From Parvularcula dongshanensis (GTDB lineage: Bacteria; Pseudomonadota; Alphaproteobacteria; Caulobacterales; Parvularculaceae), in NCBI RefSeq assembly GCF_014199615.1, contig NZ_JACHOB010000006.1, forward strand, positions 124,001-188,000: a DNA stretch of 64,000 nucleotides, read 5' to 3'. Position 1 is the stretch's first letter. Each line of letters opens with the position of its first letter. Both the position numbers and the translations under genes were made by a program. The notes beneath the pieces are model-generated. The model was not told where the DNA came from. It saw only the letters and a program-made list of their open reading frames with translations, and made no database searches. Shown here piece after piece: positions 9,343 through 18,389 of the stretch.

Positions 9343-10881
9343 CTACTCGGCCGCTATTCCCTTCGCGGTCCCGCCGGGACGCTTGGTGAACCACACCAAG
9401 GTGATCATCGCGAGCGCGATCCAGCCGGATAGCCAGAACAGATCCGTCGCCGCGAGCAGGTAGGCCTGTTCGACCATCTGCCGCGCAATGACGGCGGAAC
9501 CATGTGCGGCGTCGGCGCCGAGGCTGCGCAGCGTTTCGGTCACGCTGGCATAGCCGGCGGCGTCCGGCGTCACCCTGTCGGCGAGCCGGCTCTGATGGAG
9601 AGCCTCGCGCCGATCCCACATCGTGGTGATGAGGGACGCAGCGAAGCTGCCCGACGTGATCCGCGCGAAGTTCGAGATGCCCGTTGCGGACGGAACCTGC
9701 TCGCTCGGCAGACCGTCCAGCTGGATCGTCAGCATGGCGAGGAAGAACGAGCTCATCGCGACGCCCTGTGCCAGCATCGGGAAGGTGAAGTCCCAGAAGC
9801 TCGCTTCGGTCGTCAGTCCCGCCCGCATGAAGAACGAGACCGCGAAGGCGACGAAGGCGAAGCTCGCCAGCGCGCGGGCGTCGATCTTGCCGCTCACCCG
9901 CGCCACGATCGGCGTGAGCACGACCGCGACGAGACCGCTCGGGGCCGCGACGAGACCGGCCCAGGTCGCCGTGTAGCCGAGCTGGGTCTGCATCCAGAGC
10001 GGCATGAGGAGGACGTTGGCGAAGAAGACGGCGTAGCCGAGGCAGAAGGCGATCGTCCCCAACGCGAAGTTCCGCCGTGCGAAGAGCCGCAGGTCGACGG
10101 CGGGATGGCCGTCCGTCAGCTCCCAGATGATCCAAGCGGCGAAGACGACGAGCGCGACGAGTGCCATCGCGATGATGGTCGCGGAGTGGAACCAGTCGGC
10201 GTCCTTGCCGAGGTCGAGCACCACTTGCAGCGCGCCGACCCAGACGATGAGGAGCGCGACCCCGACCCCGTCGATCGGCAGCTTGCGCGTCGGCGTCTCT
10301 CGGCTTGCGAGGAAGCGCCAGCTGACGAAGGCGCAGAACACGCCGACCGGCACGTTGAGGAGGAAGATCCAGCTCCAGTGATAGTTGTCGGAGATGTAGC
10401 CGCCGAGGATCGGTCCCGCGATCGGGCCGATCAGCGTCGTCATCGACCAAACGCCGAGGGCAGTGGACCGCTTCTGAGGCGGGAAGATCATGAGGAGCAA
10501 CGCCTGGCTGCCCGGAATCATCGGCCCCGAGACCGCGCCTTGGAAGATGCGGAAGAGGATCAGCGACTGCAGGTTCCAGGCGAGCCCGCACAAGAGGGAG
10601 GCCAGGGTGAAGAGCGCGACGGAGGCGGTGAAGGTCCGCACGATGCCGAAGCGCCCCATGAGCCAACCCGTCAACGGCACCGCAATGCCGTTCGCCACGG
10701 CGAAGGAGGTGACGATCCAGGTCCCCTTGCTCGGCGCGACGCCGAGGTTCCCCGCGATGGTCGGCAAAGAGACGTTCGCGATCGTCGTATCGAGCACCTG
10801 CATGAAGGTGCCGAGCGCGAGCGCGAACGCCGCGAGGCCGAGCGCGGGCCCGGTTAGCGGCTGCTGGCCGGGTCCGCTCAC
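9343..10881 (-). CDS. DHA2-family MFS drug efflux permease (EmrB/QacA type)
   Basis: 512 residues with about 14 predicted membrane helices. MQVLDTTIANVSLPTIAGNL is the DHA2 signature of helix 1, GPIAGPILGGYI is motif C, and GWLMGRFGIVR is motif A. It would export lipophilic drugs or toxic metabolites with proton antiport. It works with the membrane fusion protein and outer membrane channel encoded just upstream, forming a tripartite pump across both membranes. The start overlaps the end of the fusion protein gene by 4 bases. It is the last gene of the marR-nodT-emrA-emrB operon. Confidence 0.92.
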   Translation of the reverse strand: MSGPGQQPLTGPALGLAAFALALGTFMQVLDTTIANVSLPTIAGNLGVAPSKGTWIVTSFAVANGIAVPLTGWLMGRFGIVRTFTASVALFTLASLLCGLAWNLQSLILFRIFQGAVSGPMIPGSQALLLMIFPPQKRSTALGVWSMTTLIGPIAGPILGGYISDNYHWSWIFLLNVPVGVFCAFVSWRFLASRETPTRKLPIDGVGVALLIVWVGALQVVLDLGKDADWFHSATIIAMALVALVVFAAWIIWELTDGHPAVDLRLFARRNFALGTIAFCLGYAVFFANVLLMPLWMQTQLGYTATWAGLVAAPSGLVAVVLTPIVARVSGKIDARALASFAFVAFAVSFFMRAGLTTEASFWDFTFPMLAQGVAMSSFFLAMLTIQLDGLPSEQVPSATGISNFARITSGSFAASLITTMWDRREALHQSRLADRVTPDAAGYASVTETLRSLGADAAHGSAVIARQMVEQAYLLAATDLFWLSGWIALAMITLVWFTKRPGGTAKGIAAE

Positions 10882-12194
10882 CTCATCGCTCCGAGGGCGG
10901 CCTGCGTTTGAACCCCGGACGCTCCTTGTGCTTCCGTATTCGCCCCGATGATGCGATCGATCTCGGCGTCCGCCTCGGCGAGGACGGTCCGGGTCTGGTC
11001 GCTCACGTAGGGAGCGCGGGCAGGCCGGGGCGTCAGCGCGCCCGACGTGTCGTTGGTGTCCACGGTCGCGCGAACGGAGAGGCCGATACGCAAGGGATGC
11101 TCCGCCAGCTGGCCCTGGTCGAGCTCGACCCGCACCGGCACTCGCTGGACGATCTTGATCCAGTTCCCGCTTGCGTTCTGCGGCGGCAGGAGGGCGAAGG
11201 CGCTGCCGCTGCCCGCACCGAGGCCCGCCACCCGACCCGAAAAGGCGACGTCGTCGCCATAGGTGTCGGTCGTGATGCGCACCGGTTGGCCGATCCGCAG
11301 GTCGGCAAGCTGCGTCTCGCGGAAGTTCGCGTCCACCCAGACGCGCCCGAGCGGCACGACCGACATGAGGGGGGCACCGGCGCCGACCTGTTGGCCGAGC
11401 TGCGCAGTTCGTTGCGCGACGATGCCGTCGACCGGCGCGACGACGTGCATATGGCTGCGCGTGATCGCCGCCTGGCGATAACGAGCCGCTGCCGAGAGCA
11501 CCGCGGGGTTGGAGCGGACATCCGTGCCCTGGATATGGCTTCGGGCCTGCGCGAGGCGGCTATTGGCGACGTCGAGCGCGGTGCTCATCGCCCGCACGGC
11601 GTCCCTTGCGTGGGCCAGCTCCTCGCCGGATACCGCGCCCTCGTTCGCCGCCTCGCCACGCCGCGCGAGGTCGTCTCGTGCGGCGGCGAGGTCGCTTCGC
11701 GCCTGCGCCACTGCCGCCTCGGCTGCGGTCACGTCGGCCGTGTCCGCACGAACCGTTCGCACCGCCCTGGCGAGCTCGGCCGCCGCCGCGTCGAGCGCGG
11801 CGTCCGCAGCGACCGGGTCGAGATCCACGAGGGGCTGCCCCGCCTCGACCCGCTCGGTGTCGTCCGCGTAGATCGCGGTCACCGTCCCAGCATCACGAGC
11901 CGTTATGGCGACGATGTCCCCTGCCACGTAGGCGTCATCCGTCTCTTCAGTGGGCGGGGCGAAGAAGAGCGAATGAACGCCGTAAGCTGCGGCGGCCACC
12001 AAGACCACGAGCCCGAGCAGGAGGAAACCGCGGCGCCTCGCCTTGGGGCGCCCCTTGGGCGTTTCGGACGGTCCGCTCGTCGGCTCTGCCGCGGCGCCTC
12101 TTTCCGGCTCCGGCGTATCGAGCATGGGCGCGGCCCGCGCCTCGCGCTCGGCACGTTCGTCCGTCGTTCGTTCTTTTTCGTAGGCTTCGGTCAT
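10878..12194 (-). CDS. HlyD/EmrA-family membrane fusion protein
   Basis: 438 residues. A cytoplasmic tail is followed by one membrane anchor (RRGFLLLGLVVLVAAAAYGV, about residues 53-75). A biotinyl-lipoyl-like half (DTERVEAGQPLVDLDPVAAD), a long alanine-rich coiled coil (about 130-230), the second lipoyl half (HMHVVAPVDGIVAQR) and the beta-barrel (VWVDANFRETQLADLRIGQP) follow. This is the EmrA layout. It bridges the inner-membrane permease and the outer-membrane channel. The gene overlaps both neighbours by 4 bases, so expression is coupled across the pump. Confidence 0.92.
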   Translation of the reverse strand: MTEAYEKERTTDERAEREARAAPMLDTPEPERGAAAEPTSGPSETPKGRPKARRRGFLLLGLVVLVAAAAYGVHSLFFAPPTEETDDAYVAGDIVAITARDAGTVTAIYADDTERVEAGQPLVDLDPVAADAALDAAAAELARAVRTVRADTADVTAAEAAVAQARSDLAAARDDLARRGEAANEGAVSGEELAHARDAVRAMSTALDVANSRLAQARSHIQGTDVRSNPAVLSAAARYRQAAITRSHMHVVAPVDGIVAQRTAQLGQQVGAGAPLMSVVPLGRVWVDANFRETQLADLRIGQPVRITTDTYGDDVAFSGRVAGLGAGSGSAFALLPPQNASGNWIKIVQRVPVRVELDQGQLAEHPLRIGLSVRATVDTNDTSGALTPRPARAPYVSDQTRTVLAEADAEIDRIIGANTEAQGASGVQTQAALGAMR

Positions 12195-13627
12195 CGGTCG
12201 GACCTCGAAGTGGCAATGTCGATTTGGGCGGGCGGTTCGAAGCCCCCGCCGAGGGCGACGACGAGCTGGATCGTCGAGATGGCGGTGTCGGCCCTGAGGT
12301 TCGCGTCCTCCAGTTCGGCTTGGAGAAGGCGGACGTCGGAGCCGATCAGTTCGAGCCGGGAGCTGAGACCCGACCGCACGCGGACCTGGTCGAGACGCTG
12401 GGTCTCGCGGAGACCGGCGGTTACCGCCTCTTGCGCCTCGAGCGCGCGCCGCGAGCTGTCTATCCGGCTGAGCGCGTCGGCAGCATCGCGGACCGCGTCC
12501 AGGACGGCTTCGTTGTAGGCGGCGATCGCACGATCGGTCTCGGCGGTGGCCGCTTCGTAGTCACCCCGCAACCGGCCCCCGTCGAAGAGAGGTAAGTGCA
12601 GGGCCGCGCCGGCGCCGTAGGTCAGCGCGTCGTCGGAAACGAGGTTGCCGAGGCCTACCGCCTGGACGCCTGCGAGGCCCGTGAGGTCGATGTTGGGGTA
12701 GAACGCCTTGCGGGCCACCTGCCGGCCTGCGAGCGCCGCCTCCACGCGCGTTCGCGCCCCCAGCACGTCCGGTCGCCTGGCTAAGAGATCGGCCGGCAAG
12801 GTTCCTGGTATCGGAGGCGTCGCGGCGTAGTCGAGCGCGGTCCGGCCGATCGTCGGGTAGTAGTCGGCCCCCCTGCCCGCGAGCCGTGCCAGCGAGTGGA
12901 CGAGGAGCGCGCGTTGCCCTTCGGTTTCGGCGCGCACCCTCTCCGCTTGGGCGAGGACCGTCTCGGCCGCCGTAACGTCCAACTGCGTCGCCAGATCGTT
13001 CCGCAGGCGCACCCGGGCCAAGCGCAACGCTCGTTCGCGCTGCGCGACCGTGTCCGCCGCGACTTGAACCTGCTGCTCGGTCCGGGCGAGTTCGACGTAG
13101 GTCTGTGCGACGGCACCACTGAGCGCCAACCGGGCCGCAGCGACGTCGAGCCCCGCCGCATCCGCCTGCGCCGCCGCCTGATGCACGGCGTCGGCGCTCC
13201 GCCCCCAAAGATCGAGGTTCCAGCCGAGGTTCGCCTGTGCGGAGCCGACCCATCGCGTCGATCCGCCATAGGGCGGCGGGATCGTGTAGACACCGCTCAG
13301 GCGCGCTCGCTGCTCGCCGGCTTCGAGCTCGATCTGCGGCTGCCGATCCGCTCCACGAGTACGAAGCTGCGCCGAAGCGAGGCGCAGGCGAGCCAACGCA
13401 TCGTCCAAGGATGGGTTTCCTTCGAGCGCATCCTCGACGATGCGGTCGAGCTGCGGATCGGCGAAGGCGCGCCACCAATCCTGAGCAACGTCCGGCGCCG
13501 TCACGTCGCTTAGGCCTAGCGACGCCGTATCGACGGTGCGGCCTTCGGGCTCGATGCCCGGCGTGACGCAACCGGCAAGGCCGACGAGCGCCGTAACGGC
13601 GAGAAGCGTGGAGCGGGGTTTGGTCAT
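12191..13627 (-). CDS. NodT-family outer membrane efflux lipoprotein (TolC-like)
   Basis: About 478 residues. The N-terminus MTKPRSTLLAVTALVGLAGC ends in a lipobox (LAGC), so the mature protein should be lipidated. Two outer-membrane-efflux repeats follow, with the typical sequences DPQLDRIVEDALEGNPSLDD and ALAGRQVARKAFYPNIDLTG. It is the outer membrane duct of the pump formed with the EmrA- and EmrB-like proteins. The start is set at ATG 13627, which overlaps the marR stop; the frame is open further upstream to 13732 but would run deep into marR. Confidence 0.9.
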   Translation of the reverse strand: MTKPRSTLLAVTALVGLAGCVTPGIEPEGRTVDTASLGLSDVTAPDVAQDWWRAFADPQLDRIVEDALEGNPSLDDALARLRLASAQLRTRGADRQPQIELEAGEQRARLSGVYTIPPPYGGSTRWVGSAQANLGWNLDLWGRSADAVHQAAAQADAAGLDVAAARLALSGAVAQTYVELARTEQQVQVAADTVAQRERALRLARVRLRNDLATQLDVTAAETVLAQAERVRAETEGQRALLVHSLARLAGRGADYYPTIGRTALDYAATPPIPGTLPADLLARRPDVLGARTRVEAALAGRQVARKAFYPNIDLTGLAGVQAVGLGNLVSDDALTYGAGAALHLPLFDGGRLRGDYEAATAETDRAIAAYNEAVLDAVRDAADALSRIDSSRRALEAQEAVTAGLRETQRLDQVRVRSGLSSRLELIGSDVRLLQAELEDANLRADTAISTIQLVVALGGGFEPPAQIDIATSRSDR

Positions 13628-14112
13628 TCGTCGTCCCCTTCGAGTTGTTCGAACCGCGTCAGGACACGCAGCAACAAGGATGCGAGTTGCGCCACTTCCT
13701 CGGGTTCGAGGGCGCTCAGCGCCTCTTTCCAAACGTTGCGGACGTGCTCTCCCTGACCGTGAAGGGTTGCCTGCCCTTCGGCCGTCAACGTCAGCTCGGT
13801 GACGCGCCTATCGGACTCGGAAGGACGTCGCTCGGCGAGGCCGCGATTGACGAGGCATTCGATCAGGCGGCTCATCGCGCCGGTGTCGTGGCCGAGGTTC
13901 CTAGCCAGCCGGCTGGGCGTCGAGGCGGTGCCCGCGTTGATCAGCGCCAACACGATCCACTGCGTCATCGTAATGTCGCCTTCGGCCAAAGACGCCGAGA
14001 TCCGCGATTCAGCCAGCCGCTCGATGCGGCGGATCAGGTAGCCGATCGTCCGCCGGGGCTCTTCATGTCCAAGGAAGACGTCGTGATCCAAGGTTTTTAC
14101 CTGCTTTGGCAA
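13624..14112 (-). CDS. MarR-family transcriptional regulator
   Basis: 162 residues with a winged helix-turn-helix: TMTQWIVLALINAG, then TPSRLARNLGHDTGAMSRLI, then the wing GLAERRPSESDRRVTELTLT. MarR proteins bind DNA as dimers and release it when phenolic or hydrophobic ligands bind. As the first gene of the efflux operon it very probably autoregulates the pump. The start is TTG at 14112. GGCA (14108-14111) and TGCC (14117-14120) form a short inverted repeat across the start, which could be part of its operator. The stop overlaps the nodT start. Confidence 0.88.
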   Translation of the reverse strand: MPKQVKTLDHDVFLGHEEPRRTIGYLIRRIERLAESRISASLAEGDITMTQWIVLALINAGTASTPSRLARNLGHDTGAMSRLIECLVNRGLAERRPSESDRRVTELTLTAEGQATLHGQGEHVRNVWKEALSALEPEEVAQLASLLLRVLTRFEQLEGDDE

Positions 14113-14265
14113 TATGTGCCTGAGCAGATAGTGGATAGCGCGTTGGAGGCAAGCCCCTTCCCCGAACGGGAGAGCACAGTACCGTGTGGAAATGCCGTTG
14201 CCGGGCAGCAGCCGCTGGAGGGGGTCAGGGCGAACGACCGCTTCCGTTTGGCGCCGAACGTGACG

Positions 14266-14526
14266 ATGGGGGCAGGCGGCAACACGCTCGACGACGCAAA
14301 CACCTTCGACGTGCGCCGCTACGAAGTGTACGGCATCACAGCGCCGTACGAGGGCATGCCGTCACGGAACGTATTCCGGAAGGCGCGAAAGGCGACGGGG
14401 GAGGAGCACTCTTTGAACGACACTAGTCTTGCAGACGCCACTGACCCGAGCGTCCGCCTCGACGTCTTCACCCCAGGCGCGGACCGATCGGTCTTCGGCG
14501 GCACCCGCCCGGGGCTCGGCCGATGA
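14266..14526 (+). pseudogene. Unrecognised coding remnant or small ORF before the PepSY gene
   Basis: The plus-strand frame leading into the PepSY gene looks coding over roughly 14224-14526. Third codon positions are mostly G or C and the amino acid mix is normal (DVRRYEVYGITAPYEG, NVFRKARKATGEEHSL, ending SVFGGTRPGLGR). The stop overlaps the next ATG in the ATGA manner of genuine operons here. There is no convincing start: ATG 14266 and TTG 14248 lack ribosome binding sites, and the open frame upstream runs antisense to marR. It may be the 3' end of a gene whose front was lost, or an 86-residue protein. I do not recognise the family. Confidence 0.4.
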
Positions 14527-15869
14527 GCGCAACGGCGCAGAAGGCGCGGCGGCACTACGCCGCCGTCTGGCGCTGGCACCTCCTCGCCGGGCTCGTCGTC
14601 ATCCCCTTCCTCGTCATGGCGTCGCTGACGGGTGCGGTCATGGTGCTGAAAGGCCCGGCCGCCGGGTTTTTCAATCGCGACCGCCTCGTCGTTCCGGTCG
14701 GCACGGAGAGGCTCGCCCCCGCCGAGATCGTCGCTGCGGCGCAGGCTCGGCACCCACATGCGAGCGCCGCCGCCTACCTGTCGCCGCACGCGGCGAACCG
14801 CAGCGTACAGGTGCATCTCAGCCAGGCGCATGGCAGTCACGCCGGTGGACACGGCGCAGGGCGCACGCTGGCCCTTTTCGTCGATCCGTACACAGGCGAG
14901 GTACTCGCCGAGACCGAGCTTGGCCGGTCGCTGGCGGACCTCGCCGAAACCCTACACGGTACGCTGTTCCTCGGCGCGTTCGGAGACGTCGTCATCGAGG
15001 TCGTCGCGGGCTTCAGCATCCTGATGATCCTGACCGGCCTCTACCTTTACTGGCCGGCGCGGGGGCGGGACACCGCTCCGCCGGTAGGCCGCGCCGCATG
15101 GCGACGTGTGCACGGTCTGACGGGCTGGGCGGTGTCCCTCATCCTCCTCTTCTTCCTCGTCTCGGGGCTCGCCTGGACGCCGGTCTGGGGCGAAAAGCTG
15201 ACCCAGGCCTGGGGGGCTTTCCCGGCGGAGCGGTTCGCCGCCCCCGCCAGCACCGCTCGCCACGCCGCGCTCGACGCCCCCGGGGCCCGCATCGTGCCCT
15301 GGGCGCTCGAGCGAACGCCCTTGCCGCGCTCGTCCCTCGCGGGCGGAGAGGCGCCCGCGATCGGTCTGGGCGACGTCGTCCGCTTCGCCGAAGCGGCTGA
15401 TTTCGACGGTTACCGCGTTCTCCTGCCGCGCGGCGAAGGGGGCACCTACACCGTCAGCGCGACGACCATGGCGGGCGACATCGCCAACCCGATGCGGGAC
15501 CGGACGATGCACATCGATCCCGTCACCGGAACCGTGATCGGGGACGTGGCCTTCGCGGACTACTCGCTCGGCGGCAAGGTCATGGCGGCCAGCATCGCGG
15601 TCCACCAAGGCAATGCGGGTGCGCTCAACGTCGTCATGAACCTGACCCTCTGCGCGGGCGTGTTGGCACTGTCGGGATCCGCGCTCGTCCTTTGGTGGAA
15701 GCGCAGACCGGCGCGCGGCCTGCCCGGCATGCCGAAAGCATCCGCCGCGGCAAGACGGCAGACCGATTGGGCGCTGTTCGGCGCCGCGCTTCTCGTGCCC
15801 GCAACGGCGGTCGTCGTTGCCGTGCTGGGACTCTACGGCACTATCGTCCGGCCACGTCGCAACGGCTAG
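14523..15869 (+). CDS. PepSY-associated membrane protein (iron-related, putative siderophore reductase type)
   Basis: 448 residues. The N-terminal helix RWHLLAGLVVIPFLVMASLT is the typical PepSY_TM start (W-x-H-L-x-x-G). More helices lie near residues 155-175, 205-225, 365-385 and 415-440, with two PepSY-like periplasmic segments between. A small His-rich patch (SQAHGSHAGGHGAG) lies near residue 105. Such proteins are commonly encoded with TonB-dependent siderophore receptors. Some, such as FoxB, PiuB and FsrB, are implicated in ferric-siderophore reduction or transport. The receptor and PiuC genes lie 2-5 kb away, but here it is not adjacent to them. Confidence 0.8.
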   Translation: MSATAQKARRHYAAVWRWHLLAGLVVIPFLVMASLTGAVMVLKGPAAGFFNRDRLVVPVGTERLAPAEIVAAAQARHPHASAAAYLSPHAANRSVQVHLSQAHGSHAGGHGAGRTLALFVDPYTGEVLAETELGRSLADLAETLHGTLFLGAFGDVVIEVVAGFSILMILTGLYLYWPARGRDTAPPVGRAAWRRVHGLTGWAVSLILLFFLVSGLAWTPVWGEKLTQAWGAFPAERFAAPASTARHAALDAPGARIVPWALERTPLPRSSLAGGEAPAIGLGDVVRFAEAADFDGYRVLLPRGEGGTYTVSATTMAGDIANPMRDRTMHIDPVTGTVIGDVAFADYSLGGKVMAASIAVHQGNAGALNVVMNLTLCAGVLALSGSALVLWWKRRPARGLPGMPKASAAARRQTDWALFGAALLVPATAVVVAVLGLYGTIVRPRRNG

Positions 15870-16317
15870 CTCGATCGAGCGCTAAGGTCGCAGACCGTGC
15901 GGTCGGCTTTTCCCGTAGTGAAAGAAGAAGGACGTGCCTCCGACAACCCGGCAGCACGCTCGGTCTTCCTCGGGCTGGACCGAGACGATCCCGTGCCCTC
16001 CTCGTCCTATGCGGTCCATCGGTTCAGGCGTTCCAAACGCCGCCTCGACTTCGAACCGCAGCCGGCACGCGATCTCCTGCCGGCTTGGTCACGCTAAGAC
16101 CGGCAGTCCGGCCCGCTGGCTCAGCGAGGGGCGCCGAGGCGCGTTCGCGTCGTCTGGGCGACTGAGGCCGTAGCTGCGCCAGCGTAGAAGCGTACCGCGC
16201 CCGCTATCCGGTCGTGCCCGACACGAGACGCAGCACCGAAGGGGAGCGTAAGACCCGTAAGGCTTGGGCCGAGACGCAGAACTCGCTCAACCAAAACGAT
16301 GACGTAGGAAGTATGAA
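15870..16317. other. Intergenic region with one doubtful ORF
   Basis: About 450 bases between the PepSY stop and the tRNA. A 12-base perfect palindrome (GCTCGATCGAGC, 15869-15880) overlaps the PepSY stop region but has no T-run. A GTG-started frame at 15897-16097 would encode 66 residues ending RRLDFEPQPARDLLPAWSR. Its codon use is intermediate and it has no ribosome binding site, so I do not call it a gene. Confidence 0.4.
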
Positions 16318-16407
<90 letters not shown>

Positions 16408-16595
16408 GCGAGGTCTTCGCGGGCTGCCCCGCTGGCCGGGGCGTGAGGTAGCGGGGTGGTGAGGCAGGTGCAAGGCCGGATTGGGCGTTTAGGGAGATCT
16501 GTTCGTCTGTTCGAGAAAGATCCCGTCGCGCGGTCGTCCTTGTTAAGGGCAGCGCGGTCGGTAACGCTCGCGGCCCGGAGCGACAGGATTTCGGC

Positions 16596-17648
16596 ATGAC
16601 CACGACGAGCTCCCCTAATCCCTCGGTGAATCGCTCCCCCGCAGCGCTGGCGAGGCGGTTCAAGCCCGACCCCTTCGTCCTCCTGCTACTCGCAGCGGTC
16701 GTCCTCGCGCTCTTGCTTCCGAGCCCGGGCGCTAAGACGAGCGGCCCTCTCGATCTGCACCGCCTGACGCAGATCGGCATCGGTCTTATCTTCTTCCTTC
16801 ACGGTGCGGCTTTCCCCACAGCCGTCATCGTCGAAAACGCGAAGCGGTGGCGCATCCACGCGCTGATCCAGGGGACGACCTTCCTTCTGTTCCCCGCTAT
16901 CGGGTTTCTTCTCTACCTCGCGACGCGCGGCCTTCTCAGCGATACGTTGAGACTGGGCTTCTTCTTCCTCGCCGCCCTGCCCTCCACGATCTCCTCCGCC
17001 GTGGCGCTGACGGGCGTCGCGCGCGGCAACGTGCCGATCGCCGTCTTCAACGCCTCGCTCTCCGGTCTCATCGGCCTCGTGCTGACCCCCCTCTTGCTGC
17101 GCCTCGTTCAGGTCTCCGGCGGGGGAGGCCCCTCGCTCGGCAGCGCGGTCGCGGACATCGCTCGCGTCCTCCTTTTGCCCTTCGTCGCGGGTCAGGTCGC
17201 CCGGCCCCTGATCGGGGGGTTCATCACCCGCCACAAGAAGCGGATCGCCCTCGTCGATCGCGGTGTCATCCTGCTGATCGTCTACACCGCCTTCGCGTCG
17301 TCCACGGCCGCAGGGTTGTGGTCGACGATCGGCATCGGCGAACTCGCCGCGACGGTCCTCCTCGTCGCCTTGCTCCTGGCAGCGGCGCTCGCATCGGTCA
17401 TAGCGACGACAAGGGCGCTGAAGCTCTCGCGAGAGGACGAGGTGGCCGTCGTCTTCTGCGGCTCGACAAAGAGCCTCGCGAACGGCGCGCCGATCGCCCA
17501 GGTCGTCTTCGCAGGAACGGGCCTCGGCGGCGTCGTCATCCTGCCGCTGATGATCTACCATCAGCTCCAGCTCATCGCCTGCGCGTCGCTCGCACAGCGC
17601 TACGCCCGCGCCGCATCGCGCGGCAACGCGGGCAAGCCGGCCCTTTAG
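16596..17648 (+). CDS. Bile acid:sodium symporter family protein (BASS, YfeH-like)
   Basis: 350 residues with about ten hydrophobic helices. The sequences [29 protein letters not shown] and [15 protein letters not shown] fit the SBF-like/YfeH branch of the BASS family, with polar residues in the two crossing helices that bind sodium. It should be an inner-membrane sodium-coupled carrier of an organic anion; the substrate cannot be read from sequence. It is monocistronic. Its TAG stop overlaps the TAA of the convergent piuC gene. Confidence 0.85.
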   Translation: MTTTSSPNPSVNRSPAALARRFKPDPFVLLLLAAVVLALLLPSPGAKTSGPLDLHRLTQIGIGLIFFLHGAAFPTAVIVENAKRWRIHALIQGTTFLLFPAIGFLLYLATRGLLSDTLRLGFFFLAALPSTISSAVALTGVARGNVPIAVFNASLSGLIGLVLTPLLLRLVQVSGGGGPSLGSAVADIARVLLLPFVAGQVARPLIGGFITRHKKRIALVDRGVILLIVYTAFASSTAAGLWSTIGIGELAATVLLVALLLAAALASVIATTRALKLSREDEVAVVFCGSTKSLANGAPIAQVVFAGTGLGGVVILPLMIYHQLQLIACASLAQRYARAASRGNAGKPAL

Positions 17649-18325
17649 ATGTCGGCCCAGCGGCGAATGAGGTTGTGGTAGACGCCCGTCAGCTCGACGA
17701 CGGCCTCCTCTTCCGGATGGCGCTGGTAGAGGGACTGGATCGAACGGTCGAGCTCGTAGAGCAAAGTCCGTGCGCCGTCGTCACGGACCATGCTCTGCAC
17801 CCAAAAGAACGACGCCACCCGCACGCCGCGCGTCACGGGGGCGACGCGGTGAAGGCTGCTCGACGGGTAGACGACCATGTGCCCTGCGGGCAGCTTCACC
17901 GCGTGCGTGCCGTAGGTGTCATCGATCAGCAGCTCCCCGCCCTCATAGGAGTCCGCGTCCGAGAGGAATAGCGTCGCGGATACGTCCGTCCTGATCCGCT
18001 GATCGCTGCCGGGCAGAGGACGGATCGCGTTGTCGACGTGGTTTCCAAAGCGCTGCCCCCCGGCGTAACGGTTGAAGAGCGGGGGGTAGACCTTGTGCGG
18101 GAGCGCCGCCGAAAGGAACGTCGGCGAGCGCTGCAGCGCGTCGAGGACGAAGGCGCCCGCCTCGCGCCCGGCGGAGGTTCCGTCACGCAGCTGCTCGTTC
18201 CGCTTCGCGGACGCGGCTTGGGCACCGGACGTGACGTTTCCATCCACCCACTCGCCGGCGTCGATCAGGCCCCTGAGGGCAGCGACCTCCTTCGCGCTTA
18301 GAACGTCCGGGACCTGAACGAGCAT
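17645..18325 (-). CDS. piuC: PKHD-type Fe(II)/2-oxoglutarate dioxygenase, PiuC/YbiX family
   Basis: 226 residues. The prolyl-4-hydroxylase-like double-stranded beta-helix is marked by the iron ligands in HVDNAIR and the distal His in [12 protein letters not shown]. The nearby Arg in [12 protein letters not shown] would bind 2-oxoglutarate. The C-terminal helical part [12 protein letters not shown] is typical of PiuC/YbiX. The substrate is unknown in the family, but the gene usually accompanies a TonB-dependent siderophore receptor, as it does here. GGAGG lies 7 bases before ATG 18325, which fixes the start over an in-frame ATG at 18346. It is probably co-transcribed with the receptor under Fur control. 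Confidence 0.9.
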   Translation of the reverse strand: MLVQVPDVLSAKEVAALRGLIDAGEWVDGNVTSGAQAASAKRNEQLRDGTSAGREAGAFVLDALQRSPTFLSAALPHKVYPPLFNRYAGGQRFGNHVDNAIRPLPGSDQRIRTDVSATLFLSDADSYEGGELLIDDTYGTHAVKLPAGHMVVYPSSSLHRVAPVTRGVRVASFFWVQSMVRDDGARTLLYELDRSIQSLYQRHPEEEAVVELTGVYHNLIRRWADI

Positions 18326-18349
18326 AAAGAGGCCTCCTTGTCGCATCGT

Positions 18350-18377
18350 GCCTGCCCGCGTCGCGGCGCGGACAGGC
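18350..18377 (-). other. Stem-loop between siderophore receptor and piuC
   Basis: GCCTGTCCGCG on the minus strand can pair with CGCGGGCAGGC around a 6-base loop, an 11-bp stem with one G-T pair. No T-run follows, so it is unlikely to be a complete terminator. It may stabilise the upstream receptor mRNA or set the ratio of receptor to PiuC. Confidence 0.5.
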
Positions 18378-18389
18378 GTTGTCCTGACG

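Noticed and set aside
9212-10666. A 484-codon minus-strand ORF overlapping the EmrB gene
   Set aside because: Arg/Pro/His-rich translation in another frame of a clear membrane transporter; typical of high-GC shadow ORFs.
13645-14526. A 293-codon plus-strand ORF spanning the marR region
   Set aside because: Its first two thirds are exactly antisense to marR, with the amino acid bias of a shadow frame. Only the last 100 codons or so look coding, and they are reported separately.
15897-16097. A GTG-started 66-codon ORF before the tRNA
   Set aside because: No ribosome binding site, intermediate codon use and no recognisable family; mentioned only in the intergenic entry.
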